A DNA stretch of 64,000 bases, from NCBI GenBank assembly GCA_018340375.1, contig JAFFJZ010000001.1, positions 30,744,001 through 30,808,000 of the forward strand, read 5' to 3'. This DNA comes from Gonatopus flavifemur. Lineage: Eukaryota; Arthropoda; Insecta; Hymenoptera; Dryinidae. Shown here in pieces: positions 24,328 through 35,842 of the stretch. Both the position numbers and the translations under genes were made by a program. Positions within the stretch are counted from its first letter, which is position 1. Each line of letters opens with the position of its first letter. Below the pieces are notes generated by a model. The model did not search any database. It saw nothing but the letters and a program-made list of their open reading frames with translations, and was not told where the DNA came from.

Positions 24328-25203
24328 CCTTTGAAGAACATTAATAATATCATTTTATCTCATAAAATAATATTATTCTTACGTATCATGAATTTTCATT
24401 TTGGAAGCTCTGGGATTTCTGAAAATGACATACTAGTATTCCTGTTGCAGAAATTTATTCTTATCAAATAAACAGTTTATTTGTCTCATCTTCAATACAT
24501 TTTCAGAAAATTCAGAATTATATATAATTTGTTTTATAATTCAGCAGGGTGGACTGTTGACGTAGGTAGTATGGGTACGGTACTACCCCCTCGAAATTTT
24601 TCAAGCGGCATCCCTTTATATAAGCGCATCGTAGAAAATCATTGGAAATTATCTCTCCCCTCTTTCCCCCTTCAAACTTACTACCCACTCGGAAAAAAAG
24701 TGTGACGCCAGTCCTGTAATTTAGTATAGTTTATATATAATTATATATAATTCTTAGAAATTTTCCACATGGAAAAATTCATAAGAACAAAAACTAAATG
24801 GAAGAACAATTTCAATTCAAGAGAAAACTTATTTGTCCTCAATGATGTGATTTGATTCAAATATTTTATCAAGATTAATACATTCTTATTGAAGAAAGCA
24901 CCCAAATAATTTGTTCTCCATTGCAGGAGTCGACAATATTTATTCATCCATTGATAACAAACAATAAGGATCAAATTCTAGTTGACTTTAAATATAATGT
25001 TTATTAAAAATCTTTACCACATTCAAGTACTCATACATGGGTGGGGTGAAAAGTTTCCGGCCTAACCAAGAAAAACACTCTTTGTGGATTTTTTTGCTTT
25101 ATTTTTCAACATCATCTCCATCAAGATTAATATACTTTTCATAATGGTGCTCTAATTCAATAATACCATCTTTATACACCGATTTATCAAGCTCCTCAAA
25201 ATA

Positions 25204-26129
25204 CTAATTTACAGCATCCATTATTTCCTCGTTGCTTCCAAATCTCTTACCACCGAGCCATTTCTTGAGATTAGGGAACATATGATAGTCACTAGAGGCT
25301 AAATCTGGAGAATAGGGAGGATGCGGCATCAATTCGAACTTCAATTCGTGAATTTTAGCCTGTGCAATGATTGATGAATGCGTGGGTGCGTTATGGTGAT
25401 GAAACAAGATTGTTTCCTTCGCCAAATGAGATCGTTTATTCTGCACCTCTTTCTTCAAACGTTACAATAACTCTGCGTAGTATTGACCAGTGATAGTCTT
25501 ACCCTTTTCAAGGTAATCAATGAAGATTATTCCTCTTGCATCCCAAAAACCGGTAGCCATAGCCTTTTTCGCCGATAAAATTGTTTTTGCCTTTTTTGGG
25601 ATTGGTTTACCCGGTCTAATCCACTGTTTTGACTCTTATTAATTTCAGGAGTGTAATGGTGGACCCAAGTTTCATCGAAAGTTACAAATTGATGCAAAAA
25701 TTTGCTTGGGTGACGCTTATACATTGCCAAATTCTCGGTTGGAATGATTCTGCGATTCAATTTTTGGTCAACCGTTAGCAAACGCTGCACCCACCTTGTA
25801 CAGAGCTTCTGCATGCCCGAATGGTTATTCAAAATATTGCGTACACGTTCAGTTGATATTCTAGTAGTCTCAGCTATCTCATATACTTCCAATCTGCGGT
25901 TCTCAACGGGGCGTCCCGAACGTGGTTCATGAGAGGTGCTCGTAAGACCTTTCTTAAATTCAGAAACCCACTCTTTTATAGTTGAATATGTTGGAGAAGA
26001 GTCTTGTAGCGTTGAGTCCATTTCATCTTTAATTTGAGCTGGTGTAAACCCTTTCAAATGAAAGTATTTTATAACCGCACGCTTTTCCGATTTCTCCATT
26101 TTTACAGTAAACAATCGTGAGGCTCCCAT
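25204..26129 (-). pseudogene. Mariner transposase, inactivated
   Basis: DDE transposase of the mariner family, which cuts and pastes its element at TA sites. The N-terminal helix-turn-helix region is readable (MEKSEKRAVIKYFHLKG, about 26101 downwards), followed by FDETWVHHY (first catalytic D), HHNAPTHSS (second) and PPYSPDLASSDYHMFPNLKK (third D), the typical D,D34D spacing. The frame is broken between about 25460 and 25620 by frameshifts and a stop, including around the linker after the first D, so no active enzyme can be made. The normal length would be about 345 residues. Confidence 0.9.
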
Positions 26130-26189
26130 CAGGGTCGCATCGAACTCATATCAACAGTGCAACCGACCTGAAACTTCATGTACAAGCTA

Positions 26190-26911
26190 GGGGGTCATCC
26201 ATAAACTACGTGGCCAATATAGGGGGAGGGAGGGGTAAGATGAAATGCTACGTCAGGCTACATGGGGGGAGGGGGGTCGGTTCCAAGCTACGTGTTTTTT
26301 TATTTATGTTGTACTTGGAAGAAAATTCTATATAAATATCCAGAAAAATGATTCATTTGAATATAACCCAAATATATATTTGATTGGATCAAATAAGATT
26401 CTTCTTCATTCAAATAAATCTCATTTGAAATGAGAAAAATTTTATTTCAATAAAATAAATCTTTCATTTCCGTTAATTTCAATTTTATTAAGGTCATATT
26501 TGAATAAAAATTCATTTGATTGAAATACGGAGAAAAATTTGTAGCAGAGATCCCCATAATAATAGGAGTTTTGGGACACATGAGCGTTTATGAACATTTT
26601 TCCTTCAATTTGTGGTAATTTTTTTAAAACTTATAGTACTATGTGTCAGATGCAAAGTTATCTTCACCAAAATAAGGTATAGATTGCCATAATTGAGGGA
26701 AAAGTGCTCATGTATCCCAAAACTGCCATTATTAAACCGTGCTACACATTTCCCATACGTTTTTCTCAGTAAATTAATTTAGTTGAACGTGAAAAACTAC
26801 GTTCCCACGTGTGGGGGGGGGGGGTTCAAAGAAAAGCCACGGTAGAGCTACATGGGGGGGGGGGGGTCAAAAAGTTGCAAAAACAGGGCCACGTAGTTTA
26901 TGGACGGCCCC
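26190..26911. mobile_element. TA-flanked MITE with CCATAAACTACGT ends
   Basis: Starts GGGGGTCATCCATAAACTAC and ends with the inverted GTAGTTTATGGACGGCCCC, with TA on both sides. It contains long G runs near both ends (about 26262 and 26813-26823, 26853-26865). Its middle carries another TA-flanked element (26528-26769). It inserted into the mariner. Confidence 0.8.
26528..26769. mobile_element. Nested TA-flanked foldback MITE
   Basis: CGGAGAAAAATTTGTAGCAG at the left and CTACACATTTCCCATACG...TTTTTCTCAG at the right, with TA outside both. The arms share GGGACACATGAGCGTTTATG against CGCTCATGTATCCCAAAACT with a few changes. Third level of nesting: inside 26190-26911, which is inside the mariner. 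Confidence 0.65.
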
Positions 26912-26939
26912 TAGACAGGAATGTTACTACACTGAGAAA

Positions 26940-27132
26940 AAAAATAATGGAGCGACACCCGTAAGCATTTGGATACGGCGAATGTCGCCGCGCGGTTGAG
27001 GCAACTTAATATCAATTGAGGTAAATCTCCGCTCAATCATCTCTATCAATATTCAGTTGACTCAACCGCGCGGTGGTATTCGCCGTATCCAAACGCTTAC
27101 GGGGTTGAGCCAAAGCTGGTGTTTTCTCAGTG
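26940..27132. mobile_element. TA-flanked foldback MITE inside the mariner
   Basis: Starts CACTGAGAAAAAAAATAATG, ends GGTGTTTTCTCAGTG, with TA on both sides. The arms pair over GTAAGCATTTGGATACGGCG and complement, including the GC-rich CCGCGCGGTTGAG word. An independent insertion only 28 bp from the end of 26190-26911. Confidence 0.85.
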
Positions 27133-27655
27133 TACAAGACCCTATCACAAAAGTAGGCCTGCTGGCGCCATTTCTTGGTCAGGCCTGAAACTTTTCCCCC
27201 CACCCTCGTATATCAAAAAGTTTGTAAAAGAACTTTGTTTAAACTCGACAATCCTTAAAAAGCTCTTCGAATCGATAATTCCTAGTTGATACTAATTAGG
27301 AATTTTTCAGTCGAATTGTGCACATTTCGCAATAACTCTGACGAGTAAAACCCATTAAATCCTGTTATTACAAAAAAAAAACGTATCAAAAATCATGGGT
27401 GATGTCTTGTACTCCACTCCGCGAACAACATTCAAATGGTTCAATTTCTATGATAAATTGTTACGGTAGGAATTCATTTATAAATTCGACTGAATGCTGA
27501 TCTGGAAGAAATTATAATCCATAAATCAATTGTTTTTATTTTTTTTATGTCAACCGTATAATAAGGAAATCAACAATTTTCAAATTGCATCAGATATTTC
27601 TCATAAAAACCAATAAATTATATTCTATTACTTCCCGTCAAACATACCTTTGTAT

Positions 27656-27918
27656 CAGAGATGGTCGAGCTTGACAAGTTCGATTCTTTTCTATAAAAAA
27701 ATATATCAAGTTTCTTTTAATTTTTATATGATTTCCATTCAAATTTGATAAAAATTCGATTTTCTCAAGATATTCTGTATATACGGTGATATTTGACAAA
27801 ATTGAGTTTTTCAAAGGAAATTTATCGAGTTTATGCTAAATTTTATTAAACATCGATTAAAACTTCATAAAAATTTAATCGAAGAATATCAATACCGTCA
27901 AATACCGCCCATCTCTGG
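27656..27918. mobile_element. Short foldback, CAGAGATGG termini
   Basis: CAGAGATGGTCGAGCTTGAC at the left and CAAATACCGCCCATCTCTGG at the right. The interior looks composite: it has two internal arm pairs around ATTCGATTTTCTCAAGATA, so it may be two related copies fused. Confidence 0.5.
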
Positions 27919-27951
27919 ACCATGAATTTTATTTTTTCAAATTATATCCAA

Positions 27952-28134
27952 CCCACATAACAATTCATGTCTTTTCGATAAGTTCAAGATACCTTGCACA
28001 ACACATTTAGATGTCTTTTAGATGTCTAAAACTTTTCTTTGGTCTAAAAGATATCTAAAAGACATCTAAATGTGTTGCGCAAGACATCTTAAACTTATCT
28101 AAAAGACATCGCAAGACATGAATTGTTATGTGGG
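27952..28134. mobile_element. CCC...GGG foldback with AGACATCTAAA core
   Basis: CCCACATAACAATTCATGTC pairs with GACATGAATTGTTATGTGGG, flanked by AA on both sides. The arms are nearly perfect over about 80 bp, and the core is made of TTAGATGTCTTTTAGATGTC-like repeats and complement. Confidence 0.85.
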
Positions 28135-29773
28135 AAGTTTTTCCACTAAACAACAAAGGACAAATTCTTCCGCATCGAGTATTCTCAAAAGCTTTTACGT
28201 ATCTATTATGACACTTCGAAAAAAAAGAATATTAATAGCATCCTATGATGTAATTCACTTTCGTTCGATAAACAGCAATACATAATATTATCACCATATC
28301 AATTTAATACTACTAAATCAAGTTTTACATCTCAGAGACCGTGATTCCTGTTATAGAATTCAAGAAATTTATTCGAAAATATGTAGATATATATGAGAAC
28401 GCGATAGACGTTTATGAAAAAAGTTGAAAAACAATACGGATGAATGGAGAGTGAGAAATCAACTTTTACATTCCGTTTCTACGGTCATTGACATTGAAAT
28501 CTTCCAGCATACAGCTGATTAACGTACGAACAGTGCACACTTGAATGAACGCGCACGTGAGTGTAGATTTACTTGTTCAGAAAGTAGAAAATATCAAATA
28601 CGAGTTGTATCGGTACAGGGATCCTTAATAATCTATAATGATTCGTAATTATGAATCTTTTCCTTCTTCCTCTCCCACTTTCCAAAATGATTTTTCATAG
28701 TTTGAGGAATTCATTTCGGCTTCAAATGAACGATGTACCATATTTTACATGTATTCCAGAAATACAAGAATTCACGTGAAATGCTTTCTTTTTGAAGAAA
28801 GAAATCTTATCTGTATTCAAGAAGTAAGAACCATATTCCTTTCAAAGTTTCAATGATGGCCTTGGAAAAATATATTCAGATCAGAATTGAACAAAATTGA
28901 TAAAAGCATTATGTACGAAGTATAATTTTTCACTTTATAAACTACTCATCTGCATACGCTCGAAGTAAGATTTTATGTTATGCACCATGTGTTCTCCAAA
29001 CCTCACTGTAACAAATGAAAGTCGTGCATTCACTGTAGCAAATATACTCTTATACAGCCTTGGCATTGGTGTCATATTAGAAACTTACACATTACTTGTT
29101 CCTTTTACATTTTATGAGATTGGATTTCATGAAACGTATGATTTCAATCTCGAATGAAAGATAAGTTATAGATGAAAATGGTGGTCAAGATCGTATTTCT
29201 AATTATATTGTATTTTTCGTGTGAAAAGATATCGTTATATACAATCTTTATGTACAAAAATTATCATTATTCATCATTATTGAATAATAATCAATGTATC
29301 CTTGTGAGCGTATTATCGCGGTTTGCTACATGGACACTGAAAATTAGGTTTCAAAAAGGTGTTCCTTTTGTAGGAAAATATCTTTGCCAAGTTATAATCA
29401 TGATCATTACGTGTACATTCTAATTTACCTCATGTCGCCTGAAATGAAATGACGTGATTAGCGTTATCAACTGTCGCGGATTATGCGGAACAGTCCTACT
29501 TTTTAGACCAGCTGCCAGTAAAAGATGTCTCGAAGACAAGTTTTAAATGTAAGACACGATGAAAATATCAAATGAGTATCCATTCTACGCTTATTCTTCG
29601 ACCATGTTTAGAATGTGTAGGTGAAAATGTTTTGAATAAATTCTGAGAAGAATATACACAGAATATACTTATCTAAAACGGATGCTCTTAAAGTTTGAAT
29701 CCTTTATTTAAACGGGTTTTCAGCTGAAAACAAAACAATTGTGGCTCTGCGGAGAACGTCACGCGAATCCGTA
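28135..29773. other. Intergenic, nothing recognised
   Basis: AT-rich. No supported exon. A short less AT-rich segment around 28480-28560 carries no motif I recognise. Confidence 0.4.
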
Positions 29774-30025
29774 CATTGTAAAAAATGACTATGGAATTTT
29801 CCCCCAAAAAATGGTGGCAGAAAAGTTCCTCCATAGATAGGGAATTTTTCACCAGAATTTGGTGGACTTTTCCTCCATTTGTAGAGGATTCAACACCTAA
29901 AAAACAAAATAATCCCCCAAAGTGATGGAAAAATCCCTCATTTTTGATAAAAAAACAATTCCCTTGTGATGAAAGGACGAAATCCCCCACAGTGTGGCAA
30001 AAAAGTCCGCACATTTTTTACAGTG
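29774..30025. mobile_element. TA-flanked MITE, CATTGTAAAAAATG ends
   Basis: CATTGTAAAAAATGACTATG at the left and CGCACATTTTTTACAGTG at the right, with TA on both sides. The interior repeats words such as GAAAAATTCC, CCCCCAAA and their complements. Confidence 0.75.
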
Positions 30026-30095
30026 TATGAAAACCAACTGAATCTGAGACAACAACCGAGTACAACCGGAACAAAATTGGGCAGTTTATGTGATA

Positions 30096-30554
30096 CACTG
30101 TACAAAATAATCGGAATTTTCCCACACGCGGTAACCGGAAAATTCCGATCATGCACGGAAAAAAAAGATTAGTTGAAATAACTATTTAACTTGTAAGCGC
30201 ATATGGGCCCCCTTTTTTTCGTTAATTTAACTAATTTTGTTAGTGAATCATTTTAAATTGGTTGAATCAATTGATTAATTTGTTATTCTAACGAAAAAAA
30301 GTGGGCCCATATGCGCTTACAAGTTAAATAGTTATTTCAACTAATCTTTTTTTTCCGTGTGCGATAGGAAATCAGTTTCCGATAAATGTATATGAAATTT
30401 CCCATGAATTTAGCTAAAAATTCCCAACTTTATGGAATTTTCACTATCATTTCCCTGTAAATTCCCGGTAAAATACGGAAAATTCCTAACGCACGTATGT
30501 GTTAATTACTTCCGAACATTTATGTGAAGTTTCCCATAGAAATTTTTTACAGTG
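30096..30554. mobile_element. TA-flanked MITE with a nested foldback
   Basis: CACTGTACAAAATAATCGGA at the left and AAATTTTTTACAGTG at the right, with TA on both sides. The relative at 34493-34743 is 251 bp and lacks the block 30154-30359. Once that block is removed this copy is about the same length, so the relative acts as the empty site. Confidence 0.8.
30154..30359. mobile_element. Near-perfect palindromic MITE
   Basis: CACGGAAAAAAAAGATTAGT pairs with ACTAATCTTTTTTTTCCGTG, and the arms match for about 80 bp through GCGCATATGGGCCC. TG occurs on both sides. The high arm identity suggests a recent insertion. Confidence 0.85.
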
Positions 30555-30556
30555 TA

Positions 30557-30832
30557 CACGGAGAAAAAGATATCTTAAAAAGTACCATAATTTATGGATT
30601 TTCTGCGCTGGTCTGACCGAGTCTAAATATTTACCTGAAAAAACCTCTAAAAGTACCATAATGTCTTGGACTTTTATACGGAAGGTACCATACTTATTTC
30701 AAAAAGTCCAAGAAATTATGGTACTTTTAGAGATTCATGCAAGTGAATATTCCGACTCGGGTCAGACCAGCGCTGAAAATCCATAAATTATGGTATTTTT
30801 CAACATATCTGTTTTCTCAGTGTAGGATCTGT
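30557..30832. mobile_element. TA-flanked foldback, GCGCTGGTCTGACC family, copy 1
   Basis: CACGGAGAAAAAGATATCTT at the left and ATATCTGTTTTCTCAGTG at the right. The arms hold CCATAATTTATGGATTTTCT and GCGCTGGTCTGACCGAGTC. It begins 2 bp after 30554, sharing one TA with that element. Copy 2 is at 34798-35063 in opposite orientation. Confidence 0.85.
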
Positions 30833-31940
30833 TGGTTTTTATCTGGATTTCCTTGAAATTTTCCGTAGGGAGCATTCGCATCTTTCATTTCTTTCATACC
30901 ATGTGTAACCCTTATATTTCGTTTAAAAGATTGATTTTTCGAAACATTTATCAATTCCGAATTCGTTTACACGATTCCAAAAGTAAAGGAACTTTTTCAC
31001 ATGCACCAAGAATTCAAGATTAATTGATTGATTCTTTATAGAGAATTGAAAAAAATCCTTTCAGGTACGTTTTAGAATGACTGATCGAGAATGTGAATGA
31101 ACGTAAAGGTTCGATGACATAATTATATCTTAATAACATTACTTCAATGAGGGTTTTAGTTGAAAAATAGCTCGATGACGTGATCAGAATAATCGAATAT
31201 TCATCCAATGATACGTCGGTATTAATTACAGGGTTGGAAAAAACCCGGATTTTTTTAAAAAACCCCACTTGGGGTTTTCTGAAATGTTGTGGGTATTTTC
31301 GGATTTTTTAATTTTTTATTGTTATTTTTAATGAAATATGATAAAATATTTATCACCTCAAATTGACTTGTTGAAAGTGAAAACATTGTTTAAAAAATGT
31401 GCTGCGAGATTTTGGGTCTTGAACTGAGGTTGGATCTGAGTATTTCGTTATTCGATTATTAATTCGTTGCAATGAACGATTCAAATTTCAGCAACATTAA
31501 ATATGAGGAGGTGTATGTTTCAAAACATTCGTTCACGTAGATTGTTGAAGCTCTTCTTATGAATTCCGAAAAAAGAATTTATGATAACATTTCATGAACA
31601 CATATAGAATAAAATCTAATGAAATTTGTATATTATATTTATAAACATAAAATTATAACATGATAATACATACAGTACGTAAAATAAAAATAATATATAG
31701 AAGAAACGGTTAAGAAATTGGAGAATATGCATTCTACTCTATGAATCTGAATTTTTGAACAGTACTGATTCGTTAGAACTCTATCAGTGAAATTTCACTT
31801 ATTTCGTCAGTGTATATGCATTCATCGTACCAGTGACTTGCACTGATGGAAGATTGAGCATTGACAAATCAGTATTTTTTTACTGATTCCGATTTAGAGA
31901 ATAGGATCTATTGTGGAAATGAATCATTATATGTTATGGG
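30833..31940. other. Intergenic, no gene recognised
   Basis: AT-rich, no defended exon. At 31230 the string CAGGGTTGGAAAAAACCCGG followed by a palindromic AAAAAACCCCACTTGGGGTTTT looks like a transposon end of hAT type. It could be the left end belonging to the hAT remnant at 33140-33990, but no matching right end or 8-bp duplication was found. Confidence 0.35.
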
Positions 31941-32948
31941 AATGACAAGTCTGCCGTACAAGTTAAAAAGACACTAAGTTTGTCCAGCCTCGAACGGAGA
32001 TAATCGACGAAAACGATTTCTTTACGAAAAGACATTAAAAAATATCATTTCAATAAATGTTTAAACATTTTTAACGTAAAATGATCATTCTCTTTCCGAT
32101 TCCGTAAAAAAATTCCAACTTTTTTGTTATTGGCACTGAGAAAAACGACATGCGTTTGTTCATTTAGAACAATACAAGGGAAAAAAGCACTCAAGTCGAC
32201 ACAAGGGTATTTTACTTGTAAAAGCGCCCGCGTGGTGTTCGCCTTACAAGCGAAGAAACACCTCAAGTCCCAAGTCGGGTGGCGTAGGTTATCATGATTT
32301 CCAAGTTTTTCAATCTTCTCATTGCTTATTAACCCTCTGCCTAGTCAGTGGTTCACACTAATCCAGACAGCTTGTGAATTTTTGAAAAAATCGTTATTCC
32401 ATTCATTATTCTCTACTTGTTAAACATTACATGGTGATGTTGTTGAGGGTTTTGGTGATCGACTAAACAAAACTGCGTTCAAATTGATGTAATTGCACTT
32501 CAGGTTTCTCCGCACGTTGGCCGAACAAGACATAGGATTTTTTCTAGTTGTAATGTAGCGCCCAGCTCGAGCAATTTACAACGGAAGAAAAACTTATGTT
32601 CTGATCTATTTCAACTTCTTGTATTCAAGGCTGATCCTCGACACTTTTACAAATCAAGAAAAACCTAAGTCGACTTAGGTTCGCTCTCAGTTGTAAATTG
32701 ATGATGAACGAGCGTTTTTTCACGCCAAATACAACTTTTCCAAGACTTAGGTCTTTTTTCATCAGGGATTAACGAATTTCCGTCGCATAAAACTTGCAAT
32801 AACGCAAAAACTATTAATCTTTCCTAATTTTCGTTTCGACAGATAGATTCAGAATTCTCTACCAAATCGATTAATATCAAAATCTCATTTTCGTCAAAAA
32901 AGTAACTTAAGTGCCTTTTTAATTTGTACGGCAGAAGTTACATCATTA
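31941..32948. mobile_element. Possible 1-kb inverted-repeat element
   Basis: AATGACAAGTCTGCCGTACA...TTAAAAAGACACT at the left is inverted as CTTTTTAATTTGTACGGCAG...ATCATT at the right (about 40 bp with gaps). No clear TSD. The interior is non-coding. Confidence 0.5.
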
Positions 32949-33139
32949 TAAGTCAATCGCGTTACAAAATCTGATACACTACTCTTATCAATGAATTGGT
33001 GGCAATTTTGATGGAAATAAAAACAAATTTATCCAAAAGTGTTATATATGCGTTCATGAAATACGATCTATTTCTTTCAACTGGTCAAAAGTTTCAAATT
33101 AATTGCAACTAATGTTTTTTTAAGAAGATTTGGAATTAC

Positions 33140-33990
33140 ACTTCATTCTATTCTCATAGGGATTGCTCAAGCAAAAAAGGGGGTTGATGCCGCAGTTGCC
33201 AAATGACACAAGATCGAACTCTCAAAATGATTGTCTCGAAACGTTCATTAAAAATTTCCACCTATACTCTGAATTCAAACGGAATATAAAAACGCAGATC
33301 CTAAAATAACTCGAATATTAAAGAACGTTGGCATATATACAGAAGCTATAAATCACCTCAAATAATTGAAAAAAGTTGCTAAAGCTTCAGATAAATTGCA
33401 ATCCGAATCAGCTAATCTATCGACAACTGTTGAAGTATGGTCTGAACTGCTGTCTAGTGAGAATTTAGTAGAATATACAACAGCTATACGAAAACGAAGA
33501 GATGAAGCCTTAGAAGCGTTTCTTCACATTGGATATTTGATGAATCCCTTTGTAAAGAACGTACAGCTTGATCAGGAATAAGAAAAAATGGCTGAAGATT
33601 GGATGATGGAACATAAACCGGAATTTTTGGGAGCAATGATAGCATTCAAAATCCACGATGAAAATTTATATCCTGCTTCAATGTTCCGTGCAGAAGTTGA
33701 AGAGTCATATGAAAATACTCCTAATAAATGGTGGAAATTGATGGAAGCGAGGACGAATTCTACAGATGAACTCCCAATCGGATTTTGTGAATTTTGTCAC
33801 CAATTATCAAGTATTCCACCTAGTTCAGCAGGATTAGAACGAGTCTTCTCAACATTTGGACACGTATGATCCAATGTAAGGAACAAACCAGGCGTGGAAA
33901 AAGCTACCAAAATCGGTCCAATTATACAAACATCATAATACTCCTATTGATCAAAATGAATGGTAAAATGAAAATATTGAAGTGATGATG
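33140..33990 (+). pseudogene. hAT transposase C-terminal remnant
   Basis: Reading frames on the forward strand give, in order, a segment with PNDTRSNSQNDCLETFIKN (33197-33260), a helical middle part (33366-33581), and the hAT dimerisation region ending QLSSIPPSSAGLERVFSTFG (33800-33863). This is the C-terminal half of an hAT (hobo/Ac/Tam3) transposase, an RNase-H-fold enzyme producing 8-bp duplications. It is dead: in-frame stops at about 33308, 33579 and 33867 (the last in place of the usual Trp) and no N-terminal BED finger or catalytic part found. No close relation to the 8-bp-TSD MITEs here can be claimed from sequence alone. Confidence 0.8.
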
Positions 33991-34069
33991 AAGTACAAGT
34001 CATCAAATGGTATACTTTGAAAAAAACTACTTCCAGTAAATATAGAAAACTCTTTGTAACCTGCACACT

Positions 34070-34209
34070 AATGATGGACGATCTTCAGAGAATTGATTCT
34101 TTTTCATGGAATCTTTATCGAATTTGGATCAAAATCATGTAAAAATCAATGAAAATTTGATAAATTTTTTCATACGAAAGAATCAACTCTGCTAAGATTG
34201 CCTATCTCT
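34070..34209. mobile_element. Short foldback, GATGGACGATC termini
   Basis: TAATGATGGACGATCTTCAG at the left and TAAGATTGCCTATCTCTA at the right, with AT-rich arms (GAATTGATTCTTTTTCATGG against complement). Group member with 11330 and 27656. Confidence 0.5.
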
Positions 34210-34224
34210 ATAGAGATGCATTAT

Positions 34225-34418
34225 GGTAATCACCCGTTGGACCGAAATTTACATATTTTACCGAATGACAATAATCTGAAAGTCTTGGTGACATTTTGTC
34301 TTATTCGCACACGACTAGTAACGTATAGTAAAATTTCGGATTATTGTCATTCGATAAAATAAATTTCGGTCCAACGGTGTTTCAGCCTAACGGGCTTTCG
34401 GTCCAACGGGTGTTTACC
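34225..34418. mobile_element. 8-bp-TSD MITE, CCCGTTGGACCGAAA family, copy 1
   Basis: GGTAATCACCCGTTGGACCG at the left and GGTCCAACGGGTGTTTACC at the right, with the perfect 8-bp duplication TGCATTAT on both sides. The core has TTTACCGAATGACAATAAT and its complement. Four more copies lie at 55075-56302. Confidence 0.9.
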
Positions 34419-34492
34419 TGCATTATAATGCACACGGGAGTTACACGTATCAAAAGAGTACTAGAAGAATTTAGACTGAGCCCGATCAAATA

Positions 34493-34743
34493 CACTGTAA
34501 AAAATAATCTGAATTTTCCTGTGTACATCAACCGAGAAATTCCAATTACTGATTAGGAAATCAATTTCCGGTACATTTATATGAAATTTCCCATACATTT
34601 ATCTGAAAATTCCAAACTTTATTGGATTTTCCCCAACATTTCACAGTAAATTTCCGGACAAGTTGGGAAAATTCCTAATGCATGTATGTGTTAATTACTT
34701 CACATGAATATATAGGAATTTTCCGATAAAATTTTTTACAGTG
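34493..34743. mobile_element. TA-flanked MITE, relative of 30096-30554
   Basis: CACTGTAAAAAATAATCTGA at the left and AAAATTTTTTACAGTG at the right, with TA on both sides. Serves as the uninterrupted version of 30096-30554. Confidence 0.8.
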
Positions 34744-34797
34744 TACCAATTTCTTATTATCACAATATTTATGTGATTTATTTATCAATGTTACACG

Positions 34798-35063
34798 CAC
34801 TGAGAAAGCAGATATCTTGAAAAATACCATAATTTATGGATTTTCAGCGCTGGTCTGACCCGAGTCGGAATATTCACTTGCATGAATCTCTAAAAGTACC
34901 ATAATTTCTTGGACTTTTTGAAATAAGTATGGTACCTTCCGTATAAAAGTCCAAGACATTATGGTACTTTTAGAGGTTTTTTCACGTAAATATTTAGACT
35001 CGGTCAGACCAGCGCAGAAAATCCATAAATTATGGTACTTTTTAAGATACCTTTTTCTCCGTG
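34798..35063. mobile_element. TA-type foldback, GCGCTGGTCTGACC family, copy 2
   Basis: CACTGAGAAAGCAGATATCT at the left and TACCTTTTTCTCCGTG at the right. It reads as the reverse complement of 30557-30832 with few changes. Confidence 0.8.
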
Positions 35064-35065
35064 TA

Positions 35066-35235
35066 TAGCTAATATGTTATTGGCCCAAAAGAAATTTCCT
35101 TGAATCGAGAAATATTTCCTTGATTTAAGAAAATTTCTTTTGGGCCAATAACATATTAACTGTAATCAAGAATTTTTATTCTTGGCGGTATTCATGAATT
35201 AAAATTCTTGATATTAATCATCATTTCTGTCAGTG
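35066..35235. mobile_element. Truncated foldback related to 3349-3608
   Basis: GCTAATATGTTATTGGCCCA pairs with TGGGCCAATAACATATTAAC inside it. The right end ATTAATCATCATTTCTGTCAGTG followed by TA matches the right end of 3349-3608. The corresponding left end is missing where it abuts 34798-35063. Confidence 0.6.
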
Positions 35236-35732
35236 TAGCAAACCTTTTTTTCTCCGTGCATGAAAAAATGCATTTGGGCATCAAAAAACTAAATCTCCTT
35301 GTAAAAATTGAGATGAATATATATTATATTGTCATAAAATGTTACGCGATGGAATTATAACGAAATTCGATGTCACTGCAACGTCCAACGGATACATAAT
35401 TTCTATCCCGGCATCTTGATTAAATTACATCCACATCTCTGTCTTCGTTTTACCATCCTGGAAACTGATTCAGAATACAAAATTGTACCACATGCACTTT
35501 CCTTTTCGCGGGGTAGACAAGTTTGTTTATAAATAATCTATCTTCATAGTTCACTTAATGACTCGTCGCTTAGATGACCCACTGCTTTCCCCGTAAAAGT
35601 GAAGACTTGAATCAGGTTGACTCTTCTTTCTCTCCGCTCTGTATGGTCAAGTTCCAGCCAATCGGTCCTATCGGTATGTGATCATCAAGTTTGCTTTTAC
35701 CTTTTTGAAAGCGAGGAGGGATTTCTAGAGAC

Positions 35733-35740
35733 TATAAAAG
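35733..35740 (+). promoter_or_regulatory. TATA box of the secreted Ser/Gly/Tyr-rich gene
   Basis: TATAAAAG stands about 27 bp before a plausible initiator (TCCAGTTTG, about 35758) and 103 bp before the ATG at 35843. A short ATG-initiated frame at 35769 lies very close to the likely cap site and would stop soon after the first splice junction. Confidence 0.7.
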
Positions 35741-35842
35741 TAACAAGTAAATGATCGCTCCAGTTTGTATGAAGTTTGAGTTAGATGCAGGAATAGTAAA
35801 TGATAGTAATACAACGTTAGGAGGAAAAATATCCAAAATACG

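Larger units (their letters stand above)
20839..25035. other. Intergenic; scattered repeats, no gene recognised
   Basis: The stretch holds a CCC...GGG foldback at 21666-21763 (CCCACACAGAACG...CGTATGGG), a left end CCCAAGTAAGATC at 22305 resembling the element at 61988, GGTATCGTCTC words at 22760-22815, and a perfect palindrome at 24282-24327. About 23040-23820 is somewhat less AT-rich and has no repeat structure. No exon could be defended. Confidence 0.4.
25036..27208 (-). mobile_element. Mariner element with younger insertions inside
   Basis: Terminal inverted repeats GGGTGGGGTGAAAAGTTTCC...CCTAACCAAG (from about 25039) and CTTGGTCAGGCCTGAAACTTTTCC...CACCC (to about 27205), with TA on both sides. 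The transposase pseudogene lies on the reverse strand. Two blocks at 26190-26911 and 26940-27132 interrupt the region upstream of the transposase; removing them and one TSD copy each leaves about 1.25 kb, the normal mariner size. Confidence 0.85.

Noticed and set aside
26813..26865. G-runs as a G-quadruplex regulatory site
   Set aside because: They are part of the repeat 26190-26911 and lie in a dead mariner; run lengths may also be sequencing artefacts.
30154..30359. microRNA precursor
   Set aside because: The hairpin has transposon termini, matching flanks and arms far longer than a miRNA precursor; same for the other foldbacks.
31230..33990. Complete hAT element from 31230 to the transposase remnant
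   Set aside because: No inverted right end and no 8-bp duplication found; the 31941-32948 element intervenes.
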